Below, piece after piece: positions 36,877 to 45,888 of a DNA stretch of 64,000 nucleotides. Under the pieces are notes generated by a model. That model searched no databases. It had not been told where the DNA came from and was given only the letters and a program-made list of their open reading frames with translations. The translations under genes and the position numbers were made by a program. The DNA is from Nocardiaceae bacterium (GTDB taxonomy: Bacteria; Actinomycetota; Actinomycetes; Mycobacteriales; Mycobacteriaceae), in NCBI GenBank assembly GCA_021372355.1, contig JAJFUQ010000208.1, positions 62,001 to 126,000 on the forward strand, given 5' to 3'. How positions within the stretch are numbered: position 1 is the first letter of the stretch; each line of letters begins with the position of its first letter.

Positions 36877-37770
36877 CTAGAGCATCAACCGCACGAGATC
36901 CGCAGTGCGCTGCAGGCCCGGGAACGCCTCCGGCGTCGAGCGCGGATGCATCGCGTGGACCGCCAGACGGAACATGACCGCACGCAGGAGCATCTGCGGC
37001 CACTCCGGCAGCTCTTCCCAACGCTCGAGCAGACCGTCGTCGGCGCCTCCCCACGACAGCGCATCGACCACGGAGACGGCGGCCGCCCACGGCGCAGGTC
37101 GCCAGTACGGCGTGATGTCGGTGATTCCGGGGGTGCCCATGCCAGTGAACAGCACGGTGCCGAAGAGGTCGCCGTGCACGAGCTGCGGCGGTGTCTTGAC
37201 CGGCTTGCGAAGGGACGCCAAGCGAACGATCGCGTCGACGCTGCGGGCAGTGTCCGGCGAGCGCGTCTCCGGCGGCGCGATTCCACGCATCACTCGCATC
37301 GGTTGGCTGTCCCAGGCAGCGCGATCCGCGGCCACGAACGTGTCGACCTGAATCCACGGCGCCAGCGGGCCCTGCGCTAGGAAGCGCGGACGCTCGAGGC
37401 CAGCGGTCGCGGCGTGCAGGCGATTCGCGACCGAGACGACCTCGTCGTAGCGAGGCTCGGGCGTGCCCTCGATGAAGGTGTCGCAGCGCCAACCCGAGGC
37501 CACATACCGACCATCAGTCGAACGGACCGGTCGAGCCAGGCGAACTCCGTCGAGCTGCAGTGTCTCGCGAACCTTCGCCGACCACGCCGCGCGAGCGTGG
37601 TCCGCGACCGGCGTCAGTACGACATCGCCACATCGCCAGCCGCCGTCCCAGTCGAGCCCCAAGGGCTCCGGTTCGACGCCGCGCAGCCCGAAGGTCGACC
37701 GCACGTGCTCCGGCGGTGCAACTGTCGTCGAAAGGCTTGCTGCTGTGGTCACGAAATCCCAACCCCTCAT
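36877..37770 (-). CDS. Kinase-like conserved actinobacterial protein (Rv3205c-like, TIGR02569 type)
   Basis: This 297-residue protein matches the conserved mycobacterial Rv3205c family as I remember it (GLDWDGGWRCGDVVLTPVAD; RLARPVRSTDGRYVASGW). The segments LVHGDLFGTVLF and DITPYWRP are laid out like the HGDxxxxN and D-xx-P-xxR elements of aminoglycoside-phosphotransferase-like kinases, but the catalytic asparagine is not evident, so activity is uncertain. ATG 37770 is listed; GTG 37752 after a GGGGTTGGGA stretch is an alternative. It restarts the conserved gene order after the accessory block. Confidence 0.82.
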   Translation of the reverse strand: MRGWDFVTTAASLSTTVAPPEHVRSTFGLRGVEPEPLGLDWDGGWRCGDVVLTPVADHARAAWSAKVRETLQLDGVRLARPVRSTDGRYVASGWRCDTFIEGTPEPRYDEVVSVANRLHAATAGLERPRFLAQGPLAPWIQVDTFVAADRAAWDSQPMRVMRGIAPPETRSPDTARSVDAIVRLASLRKPVKTPPQLVHGDLFGTVLFTGMGTPGITDITPYWRPAPWAAAVSVVDALSWGGADDGLLERWEELPEWPQMLLRAVMFRLAVHAMHPRSTPEAFPGLQRTADLVRLML

Positions 37771-37878
37771 GCTCGGATGCGATGCAGCAGGGGGCCGGGA
37801 TCACCGGACCTGCTGTCGGCATGCATGAAAACGTAAGAGTCCGCGAGACCACACCCGCCCGGAGACGCGCGAAGGTGA

Positions 37879-39051
37879 CTAATAAACAGGCAGAGTGTTA
37901 TCGACCTGTTTTGCCCACGCAATCACGCCACCTTGCAGGTGCGATGCGTTCGAGAAGCCCGCCTTCTTCACCGCGGCGAGCACCTCCGCCGACCGGATAC
38001 CCGTTTTGCAGTGCAGCACAATGGGTTTGTCGAGAGGCAGTTCCGCGAGGGCCTCACCCGACAGGATGCGGTCCTTCGGAATGAGCGTCGCGCCCGGGAT
38101 CCGGACGATGTCCCACTCGACGGGCTCGCGCACGTCGATGATCGCGATGTCCTTGCCGGAGCGAACCATTTCGTCGAGCTCGCGGGCCGTGATCGTGGAT
38201 TCGGCTGCCGCGGCCTGTCCCTCCTCCGAGACCACACCGCAGAACTCCTCGTAGTCGATGAGTTCGGTGATGGGCTGACGGTCGGGATCGCGGCGCAACC
38301 GGATGGTGCGGTAACTCATCTCGAGCGCGTCATAGACCATGAGCCGGCCGAGCAAAGGCTCGCCGGTGCCGGTGATGAGCTTGATCGCCTCGGTGACCAT
38401 GATCGAGCCGATCGATGCGCACAGCACGCCCAGTACGCCACCCTCGGCGCACGACGGGACCATGCCGGGCGGCGGCGGCTCCGGGTAGAGGTCGCGGTAG
38501 TTCAGCCCCTGCTCGTCCGGCGCGGCTTCCCAGAAGACCGATGCCTGGCCCTCGAACCGGTAGATCGAGCCCCACACGTAGGGCTTTCCGGCGAGAACGG
38601 CAGCGTCGTTGACGAGGTAGCGCGTCGCGAAGTTGTCGGTGCCGTCGAGGATGAGGTCGTACTGCTGGAACAACCCGACCGCGTTCTCGGGCTCGAGGCG
38701 GTCGGTGTGCAGCACGACGTTGACGAGCGAGTTGATGTTCCGGATCGAGTCGCGAGCCGATTCGGCCTTCGGACGACCCACGTCCGGCTCGCCGTGGATG
38801 ACCTGGCGCTGGAGGTTCGACTCGTCGACGACGTCGAACTCGACGATTCCGATCGTGCCGACACCAGCCGCAGCCAAGTACAGCAGAGCGGGCGAACCGA
38901 GACCGCCCGCGCCGATGACGAGCACCTTGGCGTTCTTGAGCCTCTTCTGCCCCACCACGCCGATGTCCGGAATGATGAGGTGACGGCTGTAGCGGGCGAT
39001 TTCCTCCCGCGTCAGCTCGGCAGCTGGCTCCACCAACGGTGGCAATGACAT
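37879..39051 (-). CDS. moeZ: MoeZ/MoeB-type adenylyltransferase-sulfurtransferase
   Basis: This 390-residue protein has an E1-like ThiF/MoeB domain (VIGAGGLGSPALLYLAAAG, then LILDGTDNFATRYLVNDAA) and a C-terminal rhodanese domain whose active cysteine is in LHCKTGIRSAE. It activates and sulfurates sulfur-carrier proteins for molybdopterin and thiamine-type pathways and cysteine synthesis in mycobacteria. Zinc-binding cysteines expected in this family are only partly evident (CAEGGVLGVLCAS). ATG 39051 was chosen for its GAGGAG ribosome site. It corresponds to Rv3206c. Confidence 0.93.
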   Translation of the reverse strand: MSLPPLVEPAAELTREEIARYSRHLIIPDIGVVGQKRLKNAKVLVIGAGGLGSPALLYLAAAGVGTIGIVEFDVVDESNLQRQVIHGEPDVGRPKAESARDSIRNINSLVNVVLHTDRLEPENAVGLFQQYDLILDGTDNFATRYLVNDAAVLAGKPYVWGSIYRFEGQASVFWEAAPDEQGLNYRDLYPEPPPPGMVPSCAEGGVLGVLCASIGSIMVTEAIKLITGTGEPLLGRLMVYDALEMSYRTIRLRRDPDRQPITELIDYEEFCGVVSEEGQAAAAESTITARELDEMVRSGKDIAIIDVREPVEWDIVRIPGATLIPKDRILSGEALAELPLDKPIVLHCKTGIRSAEVLAAVKKAGFSNASHLQGGVIAWAKQVDNTLPVY

Positions 39052-39183
39052 TGAGGGCTCCTCACAGCGATGTCGCAACGCCCATACGGGTGACCGCGCG
39101 TTTCACCTGAGATCAACGCATTAGTGCGACGCAAACTTCCCGGTCATTGTCACGCAGCGGTCGGCACGCGCCAAAACCGAGTG

Positions 39184-40074
39184 CTAATCGCGGGGATACG
39201 GCCACTCGTTCGCCTTGCATTCCTTGCCGTCCTTGGGAACGACGCCCGCCGGGTCGAGGTTGTAGACCTCGTTGTTGGCGGTGCCGAACGTCTGCTGCAT
39301 CATGACCGGCGCGAGGCCGCCGTCGCTTTCACAAGCGGCGTGCTGATGGAAGCCGATCGCGTGTCCGACCTCGTGGTTGATGACCCACTCGCGGTACGAG
39401 GTGATGTCCCCGTCGAAGGCGACGGCGCCGCGAACCCATCGTGGCGTCGTCACGACGACGCGGTTGTTGTCTTGGTCGTAGCACGAGGTGTCGACCGGAA
39501 GGCTGTCGAATCCGCAGATCTTGCGTGCAGTGGTTTGTGCGGCGAGCGAGATACGGAAGTCGGGCGTCCCGCTGTCGATGCGCTGGAATCCGAACTTCTT
39601 GTCCTTGGTCCAGCCCTTGGAACTCGCCAGAGTGTCGTCGATGAGCTTCGCGAATGCGGCGTCGCCACCGAGCGCCTTGGTGTCGTTACCGTCTTCGACC
39701 TCGACCAGGTACGTAAAGACGTGTCCACCGCCGACTTGCTTCGTGGTGCCCGGAACGGTGTGCCAGGTGCCATCACCCATCACCTCGAACGGCGCTCCGT
39801 CCGGTAAGGCATACGACGGCGTCGAGGGATCGAAGTTGCCGTCTTTCTTCGGACCGATGATGCCGGTTTCCTTGGCCGCGGCAACGGTCGGCGGCGGCGC
39901 CGTGCCCTTCTTTGTGTCCGTGCTGCCCCACAGCGTGTCGGCGAGAACCAAGATCGTCACCACGGCGAGAACCGGGATCGCGTAGATGCGCCAGCCGTAC
40001 AAATCGATGTTCCGGCGCAGCCATCCCTTTCGCGGCGTCTCAGTCGGCGACGGGTCGAGGTCGGTCACCCACAC
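39184..40074 (-). CDS. DUF3152 membrane-anchored zinc-metalloprotease-like protein
   Basis: This 296-residue protein corresponds to Rv3207c. One membrane helix near residues 29-50 (WRIYAIPVLAVVTILVLADTLW) anchors an extracytoplasmic domain. The domain has the zinc motif HEVGHAIGFHQH, and three cysteines that could form disulfides (KICGFDS, TSCYDQ, AACESD). An archaemetzincin-like or related protease activity is suggested by the motif but is not shown. The GTG at 40074 lacks a clear ribosome site; GTG 40068 is equally possible and the mRNA may be leaderless. Confidence 0.88.
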   Translation of the reverse strand: MWVTDLDPSPTETPRKGWLRRNIDLYGWRIYAIPVLAVVTILVLADTLWGSTDTKKGTAPPPTVAAAKETGIIGPKKDGNFDPSTPSYALPDGAPFEVMGDGTWHTVPGTTKQVGGGHVFTYLVEVEDGNDTKALGGDAAFAKLIDDTLASSKGWTKDKKFGFQRIDSGTPDFRISLAAQTTARKICGFDSLPVDTSCYDQDNNRVVVTTPRWVRGAVAFDGDITSYREWVINHEVGHAIGFHQHAACESDGGLAPVMMQQTFGTANNEVYNLDPAGVVPKDGKECKANEWPYPRD

Positions 40075-40179
40075 AGAATGTCATGTCGCTGCCCGAACCG
40101 GACCACCAGCCACGCGGTTATCATGGACAAACCCCGCTCCAAGAGTCGCGAGCGGCCTTAGTCGACGGGACGATCGCGC

Positions 40180-40836
40180 GTGACAGAGCTAGGCAGCCGA
40201 ATGTTTTCGGAGCCGGGGAACTCGCAACGCAAGGGCGGTCGTCTTCCTCGCGAGGAGCGTCGCAGCCAATTATTGGCCGCCGCCAGCGAGATTTTCGTGA
40301 TGCGGGGCTACCACGCCGCCCAGATGGATGAGATCTCCGAACGCGCCGGAGTCAGCAAGCCTGTTCTCTACCAACACTTTCCCGGCAAGCTCGACCTGTA
40401 CATCGCGGTCCAGGAGCGCTACCTCGATAGCCTGCTGAGCGGCGTGCGCAATGCCCTCGCCTCGACGACGGACAACCGCGAGCGGATTCGTGCCGCAATC
40501 GCGGCGTACTACGAGTTCGTCGACCACGAGTCGGAGGGATTCCGCCTGGTCTTCGAGTCCGATATTCGAAGCGAACCAACGGTGTCCAAGCGGGTCGATG
40601 AAACGCTCAACGCCTGTGGCGACGAGATCTTCCGGCTGATCTCGGAAGACTCGGGCCTCGACGCCGCCCGTTCTCGCATCATCGCCGAGGCGCTCGTGGG
40701 AATGAGCCAGCAGACCGCCCGGTGGTGGCTCGACGCGGACCGCCCCATCACCAAGGACGAAGCGGTCGACATGACGGTCCTGCTGGCCTGGGGTGGCATG
40801 GCGAGGGTGCCGTTACAGCACCCAGGCCAGGCCTAG
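40180..40836 (+). CDS. TetR-family transcriptional regulator (Rv3208-like)
   Basis: This 218-residue regulator has the TetR helix-turn-helix in residues about 25-70 (RRSQLLAAASEIFVMRGY; MDEISERAGVSKPVLYQHF). The rest is an all-helical ligand domain ending in MTVLLAWGGMARVPLQ. GTG 40180 is listed; ATG 40201 is possible. Rv3208 (TetR) is followed by the DUF3107 gene in M. tuberculosis as here, although in convergent arrangement here with six bases between the genes. The target genes are not evident. Confidence 0.9.
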   Translation: MTELGSRMFSEPGNSQRKGGRLPREERRSQLLAAASEIFVMRGYHAAQMDEISERAGVSKPVLYQHFPGKLDLYIAVQERYLDSLLSGVRNALASTTDNRERIRAAIAAYYEFVDHESEGFRLVFESDIRSEPTVSKRVDETLNACGDEIFRLISEDSGLDAARSRIIAEALVGMSQQTARWWLDADRPITKDEAVDMTVLLAWGGMARVPLQHPGQA

Positions 40837-40842
40837 CAGTAA

Positions 40843-41076
40843 CTAGGAGACGGGCGCGAAGCCGACGCGGCCACCGTGCGTAGGTCCGATCTCGACATAC
40901 GAGATCTTTCCGGCCTGGATGAGGTACTTGCGACCCTTTTCATCGGTCAGCGACAGCACGCCCTCGCCCGAGCCGGACAGCGCCTCGGTGACGATCTTCT
41001 CGACTTCTTCGGGAGTCTGGACGCTCGAGATGACAAGCTCCCGCGGGCTCTCCGAAATACCGACCTTGACCTCCAC
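40843..41076 (-). CDS. DUF3107 protein (TB9.4-like), 77 aa
   Basis: This 77-residue protein matches the small actinobacterial DUF3107 family, TB9.4/Rv3208A in M. tuberculosis, as I recall it: MEVKVGISESPRELVI, then LTDEKGRKYLIQAGKISYVEIG and a final GGRVGFAPV. It is likely a soluble beta-rich protein of unknown function. ATG 41076 has a GGAGGGG-like ribosome site. Neighbours on both sides are also in the mycobacterial order. Confidence 0.9.
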   Translation of the reverse strand: MEVKVGISESPRELVISSVQTPEEVEKIVTEALSGSGEGVLSLTDEKGRKYLIQAGKISYVEIGPTHGGRVGFAPVS

Positions 41077-41134
41077 GAGAAGCCCCTCCTGACGACGTTG
41101 GTGTGTTCGGAAGTCAGGCTATCCCAGGAGTGGG

Positions 41135-41809
41135 TCAGCCCAACCCAAGCGTGACCATACGTTCGCTATGGGCCGATTCCATGCGGTCGAACAGCCGAAC
41201 GATGTTGTTGAGGTCGCCTGTAGCGCTGACGAGGAGTTCAGTCAGCTCTATCCGCTGCGCCATGATCATCTGCGCCTGCGTGACGGCCTCGCCGAGCAGA
41301 CGCCGTCCCCACAGGACGAGGCGATCGCGCTCGGCGGTGTCGTTCTCGACGAGGGCTCGTACTTCATCGACGACGAACTGCGAGCTCGCCGTGCTTTCGA
41401 GGACCTCGCGCACGATGGCGGCGACCTTCTTCGGCAGCGCGGATGCGATCTCGGCGTAGAAGTCGGCAGCGAGTCCGTCGGCAACGTAGAACTTGACGAG
41501 CGATTCGCCCCACGTCGAAGGGTTGGTCGCGGCGTGATAGTCGTCGATCGCCGCCACGAACGGTTCCATCGCCGACAGAACGTCGCCACCGCGATCGGCG
41601 ATAGCCCTCTCGAGCAGGTTGAAGTGCGACAACTCCGAGGCCGCCATCTTCGCGACCGCCACTCGGCCACGCAGCGAGGGGGCTTGCTGCGCCTCCTCAG
41701 CCAGGCGATAGAAAGCAGAAACCTCGCCGTAGGCAAGGACAGCAAAGAGGTCCGCGATTCCCGGATGTTCGGTCGAAATCTGCGTGCCGGTCGCCTGTTC
41801 AGCTGTCAT
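41135..41809 (-). CDS. Ferritin-like fold protein (Rv3210c-like)
   Basis: This 224-residue all-helical protein belongs to the ferritin-like superfamily with a diiron-type layout. Candidate ligands are Glu in AYGEVSAFYRLAEEA, the ExxH of AASELSHFNLLER, and Glu/Asp in the second half (ALVENDTAERDRL). It resembles tRNA hydroxylase (MiaE-like) folds and corresponds to Rv3210c. The substrate is not known. It is divergent from the helicase gene across a 257-base gap. Confidence 0.8.
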   Translation of the reverse strand: MTAEQATGTQISTEHPGIADLFAVLAYGEVSAFYRLAEEAQQAPSLRGRVAVAKMAASELSHFNLLERAIADRGGDVLSAMEPFVAAIDDYHAATNPSTWGESLVKFYVADGLAADFYAEIASALPKKVAAIVREVLESTASSQFVVDEVRALVENDTAERDRLVLWGRRLLGEAVTQAQMIMAQRIELTELLVSATGDLNNIVRLFDRMESAHSERMVTLGLG

Positions 41810-42066
41810 GGTGAGTGAGCCTATCGGGTCTCTGCGAAGTTCCAGACAATGGCACGATAGGATGTAAGCGGGGTTACGCTGCGGTTTTCCTGCATTTCAC
41901 CTGGCCTGTTTTCCTGCGGTCGGAAAGTTGAGATTCGCGGATCACTCAGCGCGCCCCACGTCATTGCGCGCGCACGCCTTTTCTTCGATGCTGCGAACGG
42001 TGAGTTCCCGAGCTGGAGCCCCGTTCTATCGCCAGCGAGCGCGCACCCATAGGAAGGCCAGGAACG
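41810..42066. other. Gap before the DEAD-box helicase
   Basis: These 257 bases lie between the divergent ferritin-like gene and the helicase. I see no gene or clear repeat. AGGAAGG at 42051-42057, close to 42067, fits a ribosome site for the helicase and is the main support for the unusual start proposed there. Confidence 0.3.
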
Positions 42067-43677
42067 CTGAGCAAGATCGCCATTTCGACCGAGGTTCTGG
42101 ACGCAACGCCAGACGCCGAGGGAACTCCGGTTCTCGAAGCAGAGTTCGATGAAACACACACCACCCCCACATTCGCTGAGCTGGGCGTTCGCGAGGAAAT
42201 CGTGCGCGCGCTATCCGACATGCGCATCGAGCGCACGTTCGCGATCCAAGAACTGACGCTCCCGCTCGCACTCGCGGGCGAGGACCTCATCGGCCAGGCC
42301 CGTACGGGTATGGGCAAGACGTTCGGATTCGCGGTTCCGCTGCTGCATCGGGTCAGCACCGCGAGCGGCTCCCTCGCCCCGATGGATGGCACGCCGCGCG
42401 CGATCATCATCGTGCCGACGCGTGAACTGTGCCTGCAGGTCAGCGAAGACATCGTCAACGCGACCAAGCACCTGCCGGAAGTTCGCAGCCTCGCGATCTA
42501 CGGCGGCCGGCCGTACGAGCAGCAGATCGCGGCACTCAAGTCCGGCGTCGATGTCGTCATCGGTACCCCGGGCCGCCTCCTCGACCTCGCCAACCAGGGC
42601 CATCTGATCCTCGGCAAGATCGGCGTCCTCGTACTCGACGAGGCCGACGAGATGCTCGACCTCGGATTCCTTCCGGATATCGAGCGCATCCTCAACATGG
42701 TTCCGGACAAGCGGCAGACGATGCTGTTCTCGGCGACCATGCCGGGCCCGATCATCACGCTCGCGCGAACGTTCCTCACCAAGCCGACCCACATCCGGGC
42801 CGAAGAGGCACACGAGTCCTCGGTTCACGACCGGACCGAGCAGTTCATCTACCGCGCACACTCGCTCGACAAGGCCGAGCTCGTCGCTCGCGTCCTGCAG
42901 GCCGAGGGCCGGGGCGCGACGATGATCTTCACCCGGACGAAGCGCACCGCGCAGAGCGTTGCCGACGACCTTGCCGATCGCGGTTTCTCGGTCGGTGCCG
43001 TGCACGGTGATCTGAACCAGGTCGCACGTGAGAAGGCGCTGAACCGCTTCCGGGACGGCAAGATCGACGTCCTCGTCTGCACCGATGTCGCCGCCCGCGG
43101 AATCGACATCGACGACGTCACGCACGTCATCAACTACCAGTGCCCGGAGGACGACAAGACCTTCGTCCACCGCATCGGTCGTACCGGCCGCGCCGGCCGC
43201 ACCGGTGTCGCGATCACGCTCGTCGACTGGGATGACATCCCCCGCTGGCAGTCGATCGACCACGCCCTCAAGCTCGATATCCCAGACCCGGTCGAGACCT
43301 ACTCGAGCTCGCCGCACCTGTTCAGCGACCTCGGTATTCCGGCCGACGCCAAGGGACGGCTCCGCAAGTCCGTATCGGAGGCTCCGAAGTCCGAGGGAGA
43401 GAAGACCGAAAAGGCCGAGCGCCCCGCACGTAACCGCAACCGCACCCGACAGCGCACGCGTGCCGGGAAGCCGATCGAAGCCGGCACCGAGGAAGCACCA
43501 GCCACCACGGAAGCGACCACCACGGAAGCACCCGTCGCGGAAGAAACCGCCTCGGACGCACCTGCGGTGGAGGGCGAGGGTGCCACCGGGCCGAAGCGCC
43601 GCCGTCGCCGACGTGGGCGCGGCAAGGGAACCGGCGCAGCGGCCTCGGCGGAATCGGTTGCCGCGTCGGCAGAGTAG
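42067..43677 (+). CDS. DEAD-box RNA helicase (RhlE-like)
   Basis: This ATP-dependent RNA helicase has ARTGMGKT (motif I), PTRELC (Ia), VLDEADEML (II), SATMP (III) and HRIGRTGRAGRTG (VI). The C-terminal 110 residues are a low-complexity basic/acidic tail (RNRNRTRQRTR; KRRRRRRGRG). The Q motif begins TFAELGVREEIV, upstream of the first ordinary start, GTG 42202. No ATG, GTG or TTG lies in frame between the stop at 42001 and 42202. CTG 42067, ten bases after AGGAAGG, is my proposed start, giving 536 residues. It corresponds to Rv3211. Confidence 0.88.
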   Translation: MSKIAISTEVLDATPDAEGTPVLEAEFDETHTTPTFAELGVREEIVRALSDMRIERTFAIQELTLPLALAGEDLIGQARTGMGKTFGFAVPLLHRVSTASGSLAPMDGTPRAIIIVPTRELCLQVSEDIVNATKHLPEVRSLAIYGGRPYEQQIAALKSGVDVVIGTPGRLLDLANQGHLILGKIGVLVLDEADEMLDLGFLPDIERILNMVPDKRQTMLFSATMPGPIITLARTFLTKPTHIRAEEAHESSVHDRTEQFIYRAHSLDKAELVARVLQAEGRGATMIFTRTKRTAQSVADDLADRGFSVGAVHGDLNQVAREKALNRFRDGKIDVLVCTDVAARGIDIDDVTHVINYQCPEDDKTFVHRIGRTGRAGRTGVAITLVDWDDIPRWQSIDHALKLDIPDPVETYSSSPHLFSDLGIPADAKGRLRKSVSEAPKSEGEKTEKAERPARNRNRTRQRTRAGKPIEAGTEEAPATTEATTTEAPVAEETASDAPAVEGEGATGPKRRRRRRGRGKGTGAAASAESVAASAE

Positions 43678-43686
43678 CCTGCATTC

Positions 43687-44895
43687 GTGCTGGCACCGGA
43701 ACGACGGACTCGGACCGATCTCGCAGTAGCGCTTGCGATCGGAGTTGTGGTCGCGCTCTTCGTCGGGTTGATGTGGTGGACGAGCGATTCGCGGAACACC
43801 ACCTCGACCCCGATGGAGACGACTCTCCCCCCGCTGCCGTCGGCCTCGGCGGTACCCGGCGCGGTTTCCGAGCTGTGGCATGCGAAGAGCACCCGCACCC
43901 CGGCGGCCATCGCCGTGCGGGGTTCGGTCGTCACCGCGGACGGCAGCACGATTATCGGCCACGACGCAGTCACCGGACGTGAGCTGTGGCGGTATGCCGG
44001 CCCGGAGCCGCTCTGCGACGTCATCGGCACCTGGTCGTCGACGCTCGCCGTCTACCGAAACTCGCTCGGCTGCGGCGACGTCATCGTGCTCAAGGGCGCC
44101 GACGGGTCGCGCGATGTCACGCGGAACAGCGACGCCGATGATCAGGTGGAACTGACGGCCGACGGCACCTACGTCGTATCCCGCGGCAGCACGCGGATGG
44201 AAGTGTGGCGCAGCGACCTCGTCCGCACGCTCGAATACGGCCGAGTCGATGATCAGAACGTGGCGAACGCGCAGCCACGCACCGGTTGTGCTCTGGTGTC
44301 GGCGGTGTCGTCGAGCACGAAACTCGCGATTGTCGAGGACTGCGCGACCGACGCCGGACTGCGCCTGAGCATCCTCGATCCCGCGCCGAAGGATGCGGCG
44401 AAGCCGGAGGAGTTGGCGTCGACGATCATCCCGAACGTCGACCCCGATGACGCGACGGTTCGGCTCCTGGCGGCCGGCTCGGATCGATTCGCCGCCTACA
44501 TCGCCGAGCCTGGCAAGCCCACGCGGATTGCCTACTTCGATGAGAAGGGCGAGCCGGACGGCGAGAAGGTGCTGCCCTCGGCATTCACCGCCGATCCCGT
44601 CACCTCGAAAGTCGGATCGGTTGTCATGGTCTGGGGTGGCTCGGCCGTTTACGCCCTCGACACAATCACCCTGGACGTTCGCTGGTTCCGTGCCGGCGCC
44701 CTCGGACCAGGCGCGTTGATGGCTCACGACCTGCTGCTCCCGGTCAAGGATGGGATCGCGGTCCTCGACCCTGACACGGGCAAAGAAAACCGGATCATCC
44801 GCGTCAAGCGCGATTCGGACGCGCTCGTCACGACCGCGGTGTCCGGGGACGTGATCGTCGAGCAGCGGGGTACGGACGTGGTGGCGCTGCGTTGA
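43687..44895 (+). CDS. Membrane-anchored beta-propeller-like protein (Rv3212-like)
   Basis: This 402-residue protein has one membrane helix (about residues 11-30, DLAVALAIGVVVALFVGLMWW) followed by a Pro/Thr/Ser linker and an extracytoplasmic domain. Repeated segments such as GHDAVTGRELWRY and LDPDTGKENRI are typical of PQQ-like beta propellers, though no cofactor ligands are clear. The GTG start lies nine bases after the helicase stop, so the two genes are probably co-transcribed, as Rv3211-Rv3212 appear to be. Function unknown. Confidence 0.82.
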   Translation: MLAPERRTRTDLAVALAIGVVVALFVGLMWWTSDSRNTTSTPMETTLPPLPSASAVPGAVSELWHAKSTRTPAAIAVRGSVVTADGSTIIGHDAVTGRELWRYAGPEPLCDVIGTWSSTLAVYRNSLGCGDVIVLKGADGSRDVTRNSDADDQVELTADGTYVVSRGSTRMEVWRSDLVRTLEYGRVDDQNVANAQPRTGCALVSAVSSSTKLAIVEDCATDAGLRLSILDPAPKDAAKPEELASTIIPNVDPDDATVRLLAAGSDRFAAYIAEPGKPTRIAYFDEKGEPDGEKVLPSAFTADPVTSKVGSVVMVWGGSAVYALDTITLDVRWFRAGALGPGALMAHDLLLPVKDGIAVLDPDTGKENRIIRVKRDSDALVTTAVSGDVIVEQRGTDVVALR

Positions 44896-44914
44896 TTTCG
44901 GACGGAACGATTCG

Positions 44915-45793
44915 CTAGGCGGAGCGTTGCGTCCGGGATTCCAGCGCATTCCGAATCTCGCTGATGACTCCTTCGGGGTCGCCGACCAACCGGTGCCAGT
45001 CGAAACGGAGAACGCGCCAACCGGCGTTCTCGAGCACGTTGTGCCGACGAAGGTCCTTGTGGTGACGCCGGGCATCGCCGTGAAATGCCCAACCGTCGAC
45101 TTCGATCGCGATTCGCGCGTTCGGAAAGGCCATGTCTGCCGCATACCGGTCGATCCGAAACTGCGCTTCCCAACCCTGAATCTCGGCTCCCTGCAGTAGG
45201 CGGTGCAGCAACCTCTCGGCCTCGCTCCGTCCACCGCTCGTCGCGGATGCGAGCAATCTGCCTGCGGCCGCCGAGCCCGTCCGGCCGAGATTGTCGCGGT
45301 GCGCGACTTCCAGGTCAGCAAGCTTCACCCCGGTTTGCAACGCCCGGTCCATCAACATCGATCCGTCCGTGAGTTCGACGGCTGCTTCCAGCACCGTGAG
45401 CGGCAGTGTCGTCACGGCCAGCGACCGTAGTTCCGTGAGATAGACAGCGGGGATATCCCGTCTCCGCACCTCGTGTGCGGTGTTTCGCAGGGTCCGCTGA
45501 ACAGCGGGAACTGTCACCCAGCATCGACTCGGCGCGCGATCGAGGAGTCCATGCCACCAGGCTGCGCTCGGTCCGTACGCAACCGCATCCTTGCCTGCTT
45601 GGAGAACAACCCCCCGAAGACGAGCTGCATGCGTCGGCGGATGTTGCGCCGAACGAAAGACACCACGACCGGTGCGCACCAACGCTCCGCACTTCACCCG
45701 GCGCTGGATGCTCGAGCGGCTCAAGCCCAGTTCAGCCAACTGCTCTGCCGAGACCACACCATCTTGGAGAGCGATGAGCTCGTCGAGTTTCAC
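44915..45793 (-). CDS. DUF559 endonuclease-fold protein with N-terminal helix-turn-helix
   Basis: This 292-residue protein has an N-terminal winged-helix-like segment (GVVSAEQLAELGLSRSSIQRRV) similar to AbiEi antitoxin N-termini. Its C-terminal DUF559 domain is related to very-short-patch-repair endonucleases. Candidate metal-binding residues are in DMAFPNARIAIEVDGWAFHGD, with conserved HHKDLRRHNVLENAGWRVLRFDW after it. Such proteins are common in actinobacteria, with no settled role. It marks the start of the second block that breaks the mycobacterial gene order. It is 96 bases downstream of the gluconate permease on the same strand. Confidence 0.85.
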   Translation of the reverse strand: MKLDELIALQDGVVSAEQLAELGLSRSSIQRRVKCGALVRTGRGVFRSAQHPPTHAARLRGVVLQAGKDAVAYGPSAAWWHGLLDRAPSRCWVTVPAVQRTLRNTAHEVRRRDIPAVYLTELRSLAVTTLPLTVLEAAVELTDGSMLMDRALQTGVKLADLEVAHRDNLGRTGSAAAGRLLASATSGGRSEAERLLHRLLQGAEIQGWEAQFRIDRYAADMAFPNARIAIEVDGWAFHGDARRHHKDLRRHNVLENAGWRVLRFDWHRLVGDPEGVISEIRNALESRTQRSA

Positions 45794-45888
45794 GCCCTAT
45801 GGACGCGCGGTGGGCCAATTGGTTCCCTACACCCCGGTTACCGGACGGAATGTCCCGCTCAGCGAACACTTCCGTCCAGAATCGCCGC

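Noticed and set aside
42211-45321. Open frame of 1036 codons on the minus strand across the helicase and Rv3212-like genes.
   Set aside because: It is the antisense shadow of high-GC coding DNA; it has low-complexity sequence, no family motif and lies opposite two well-supported genes.
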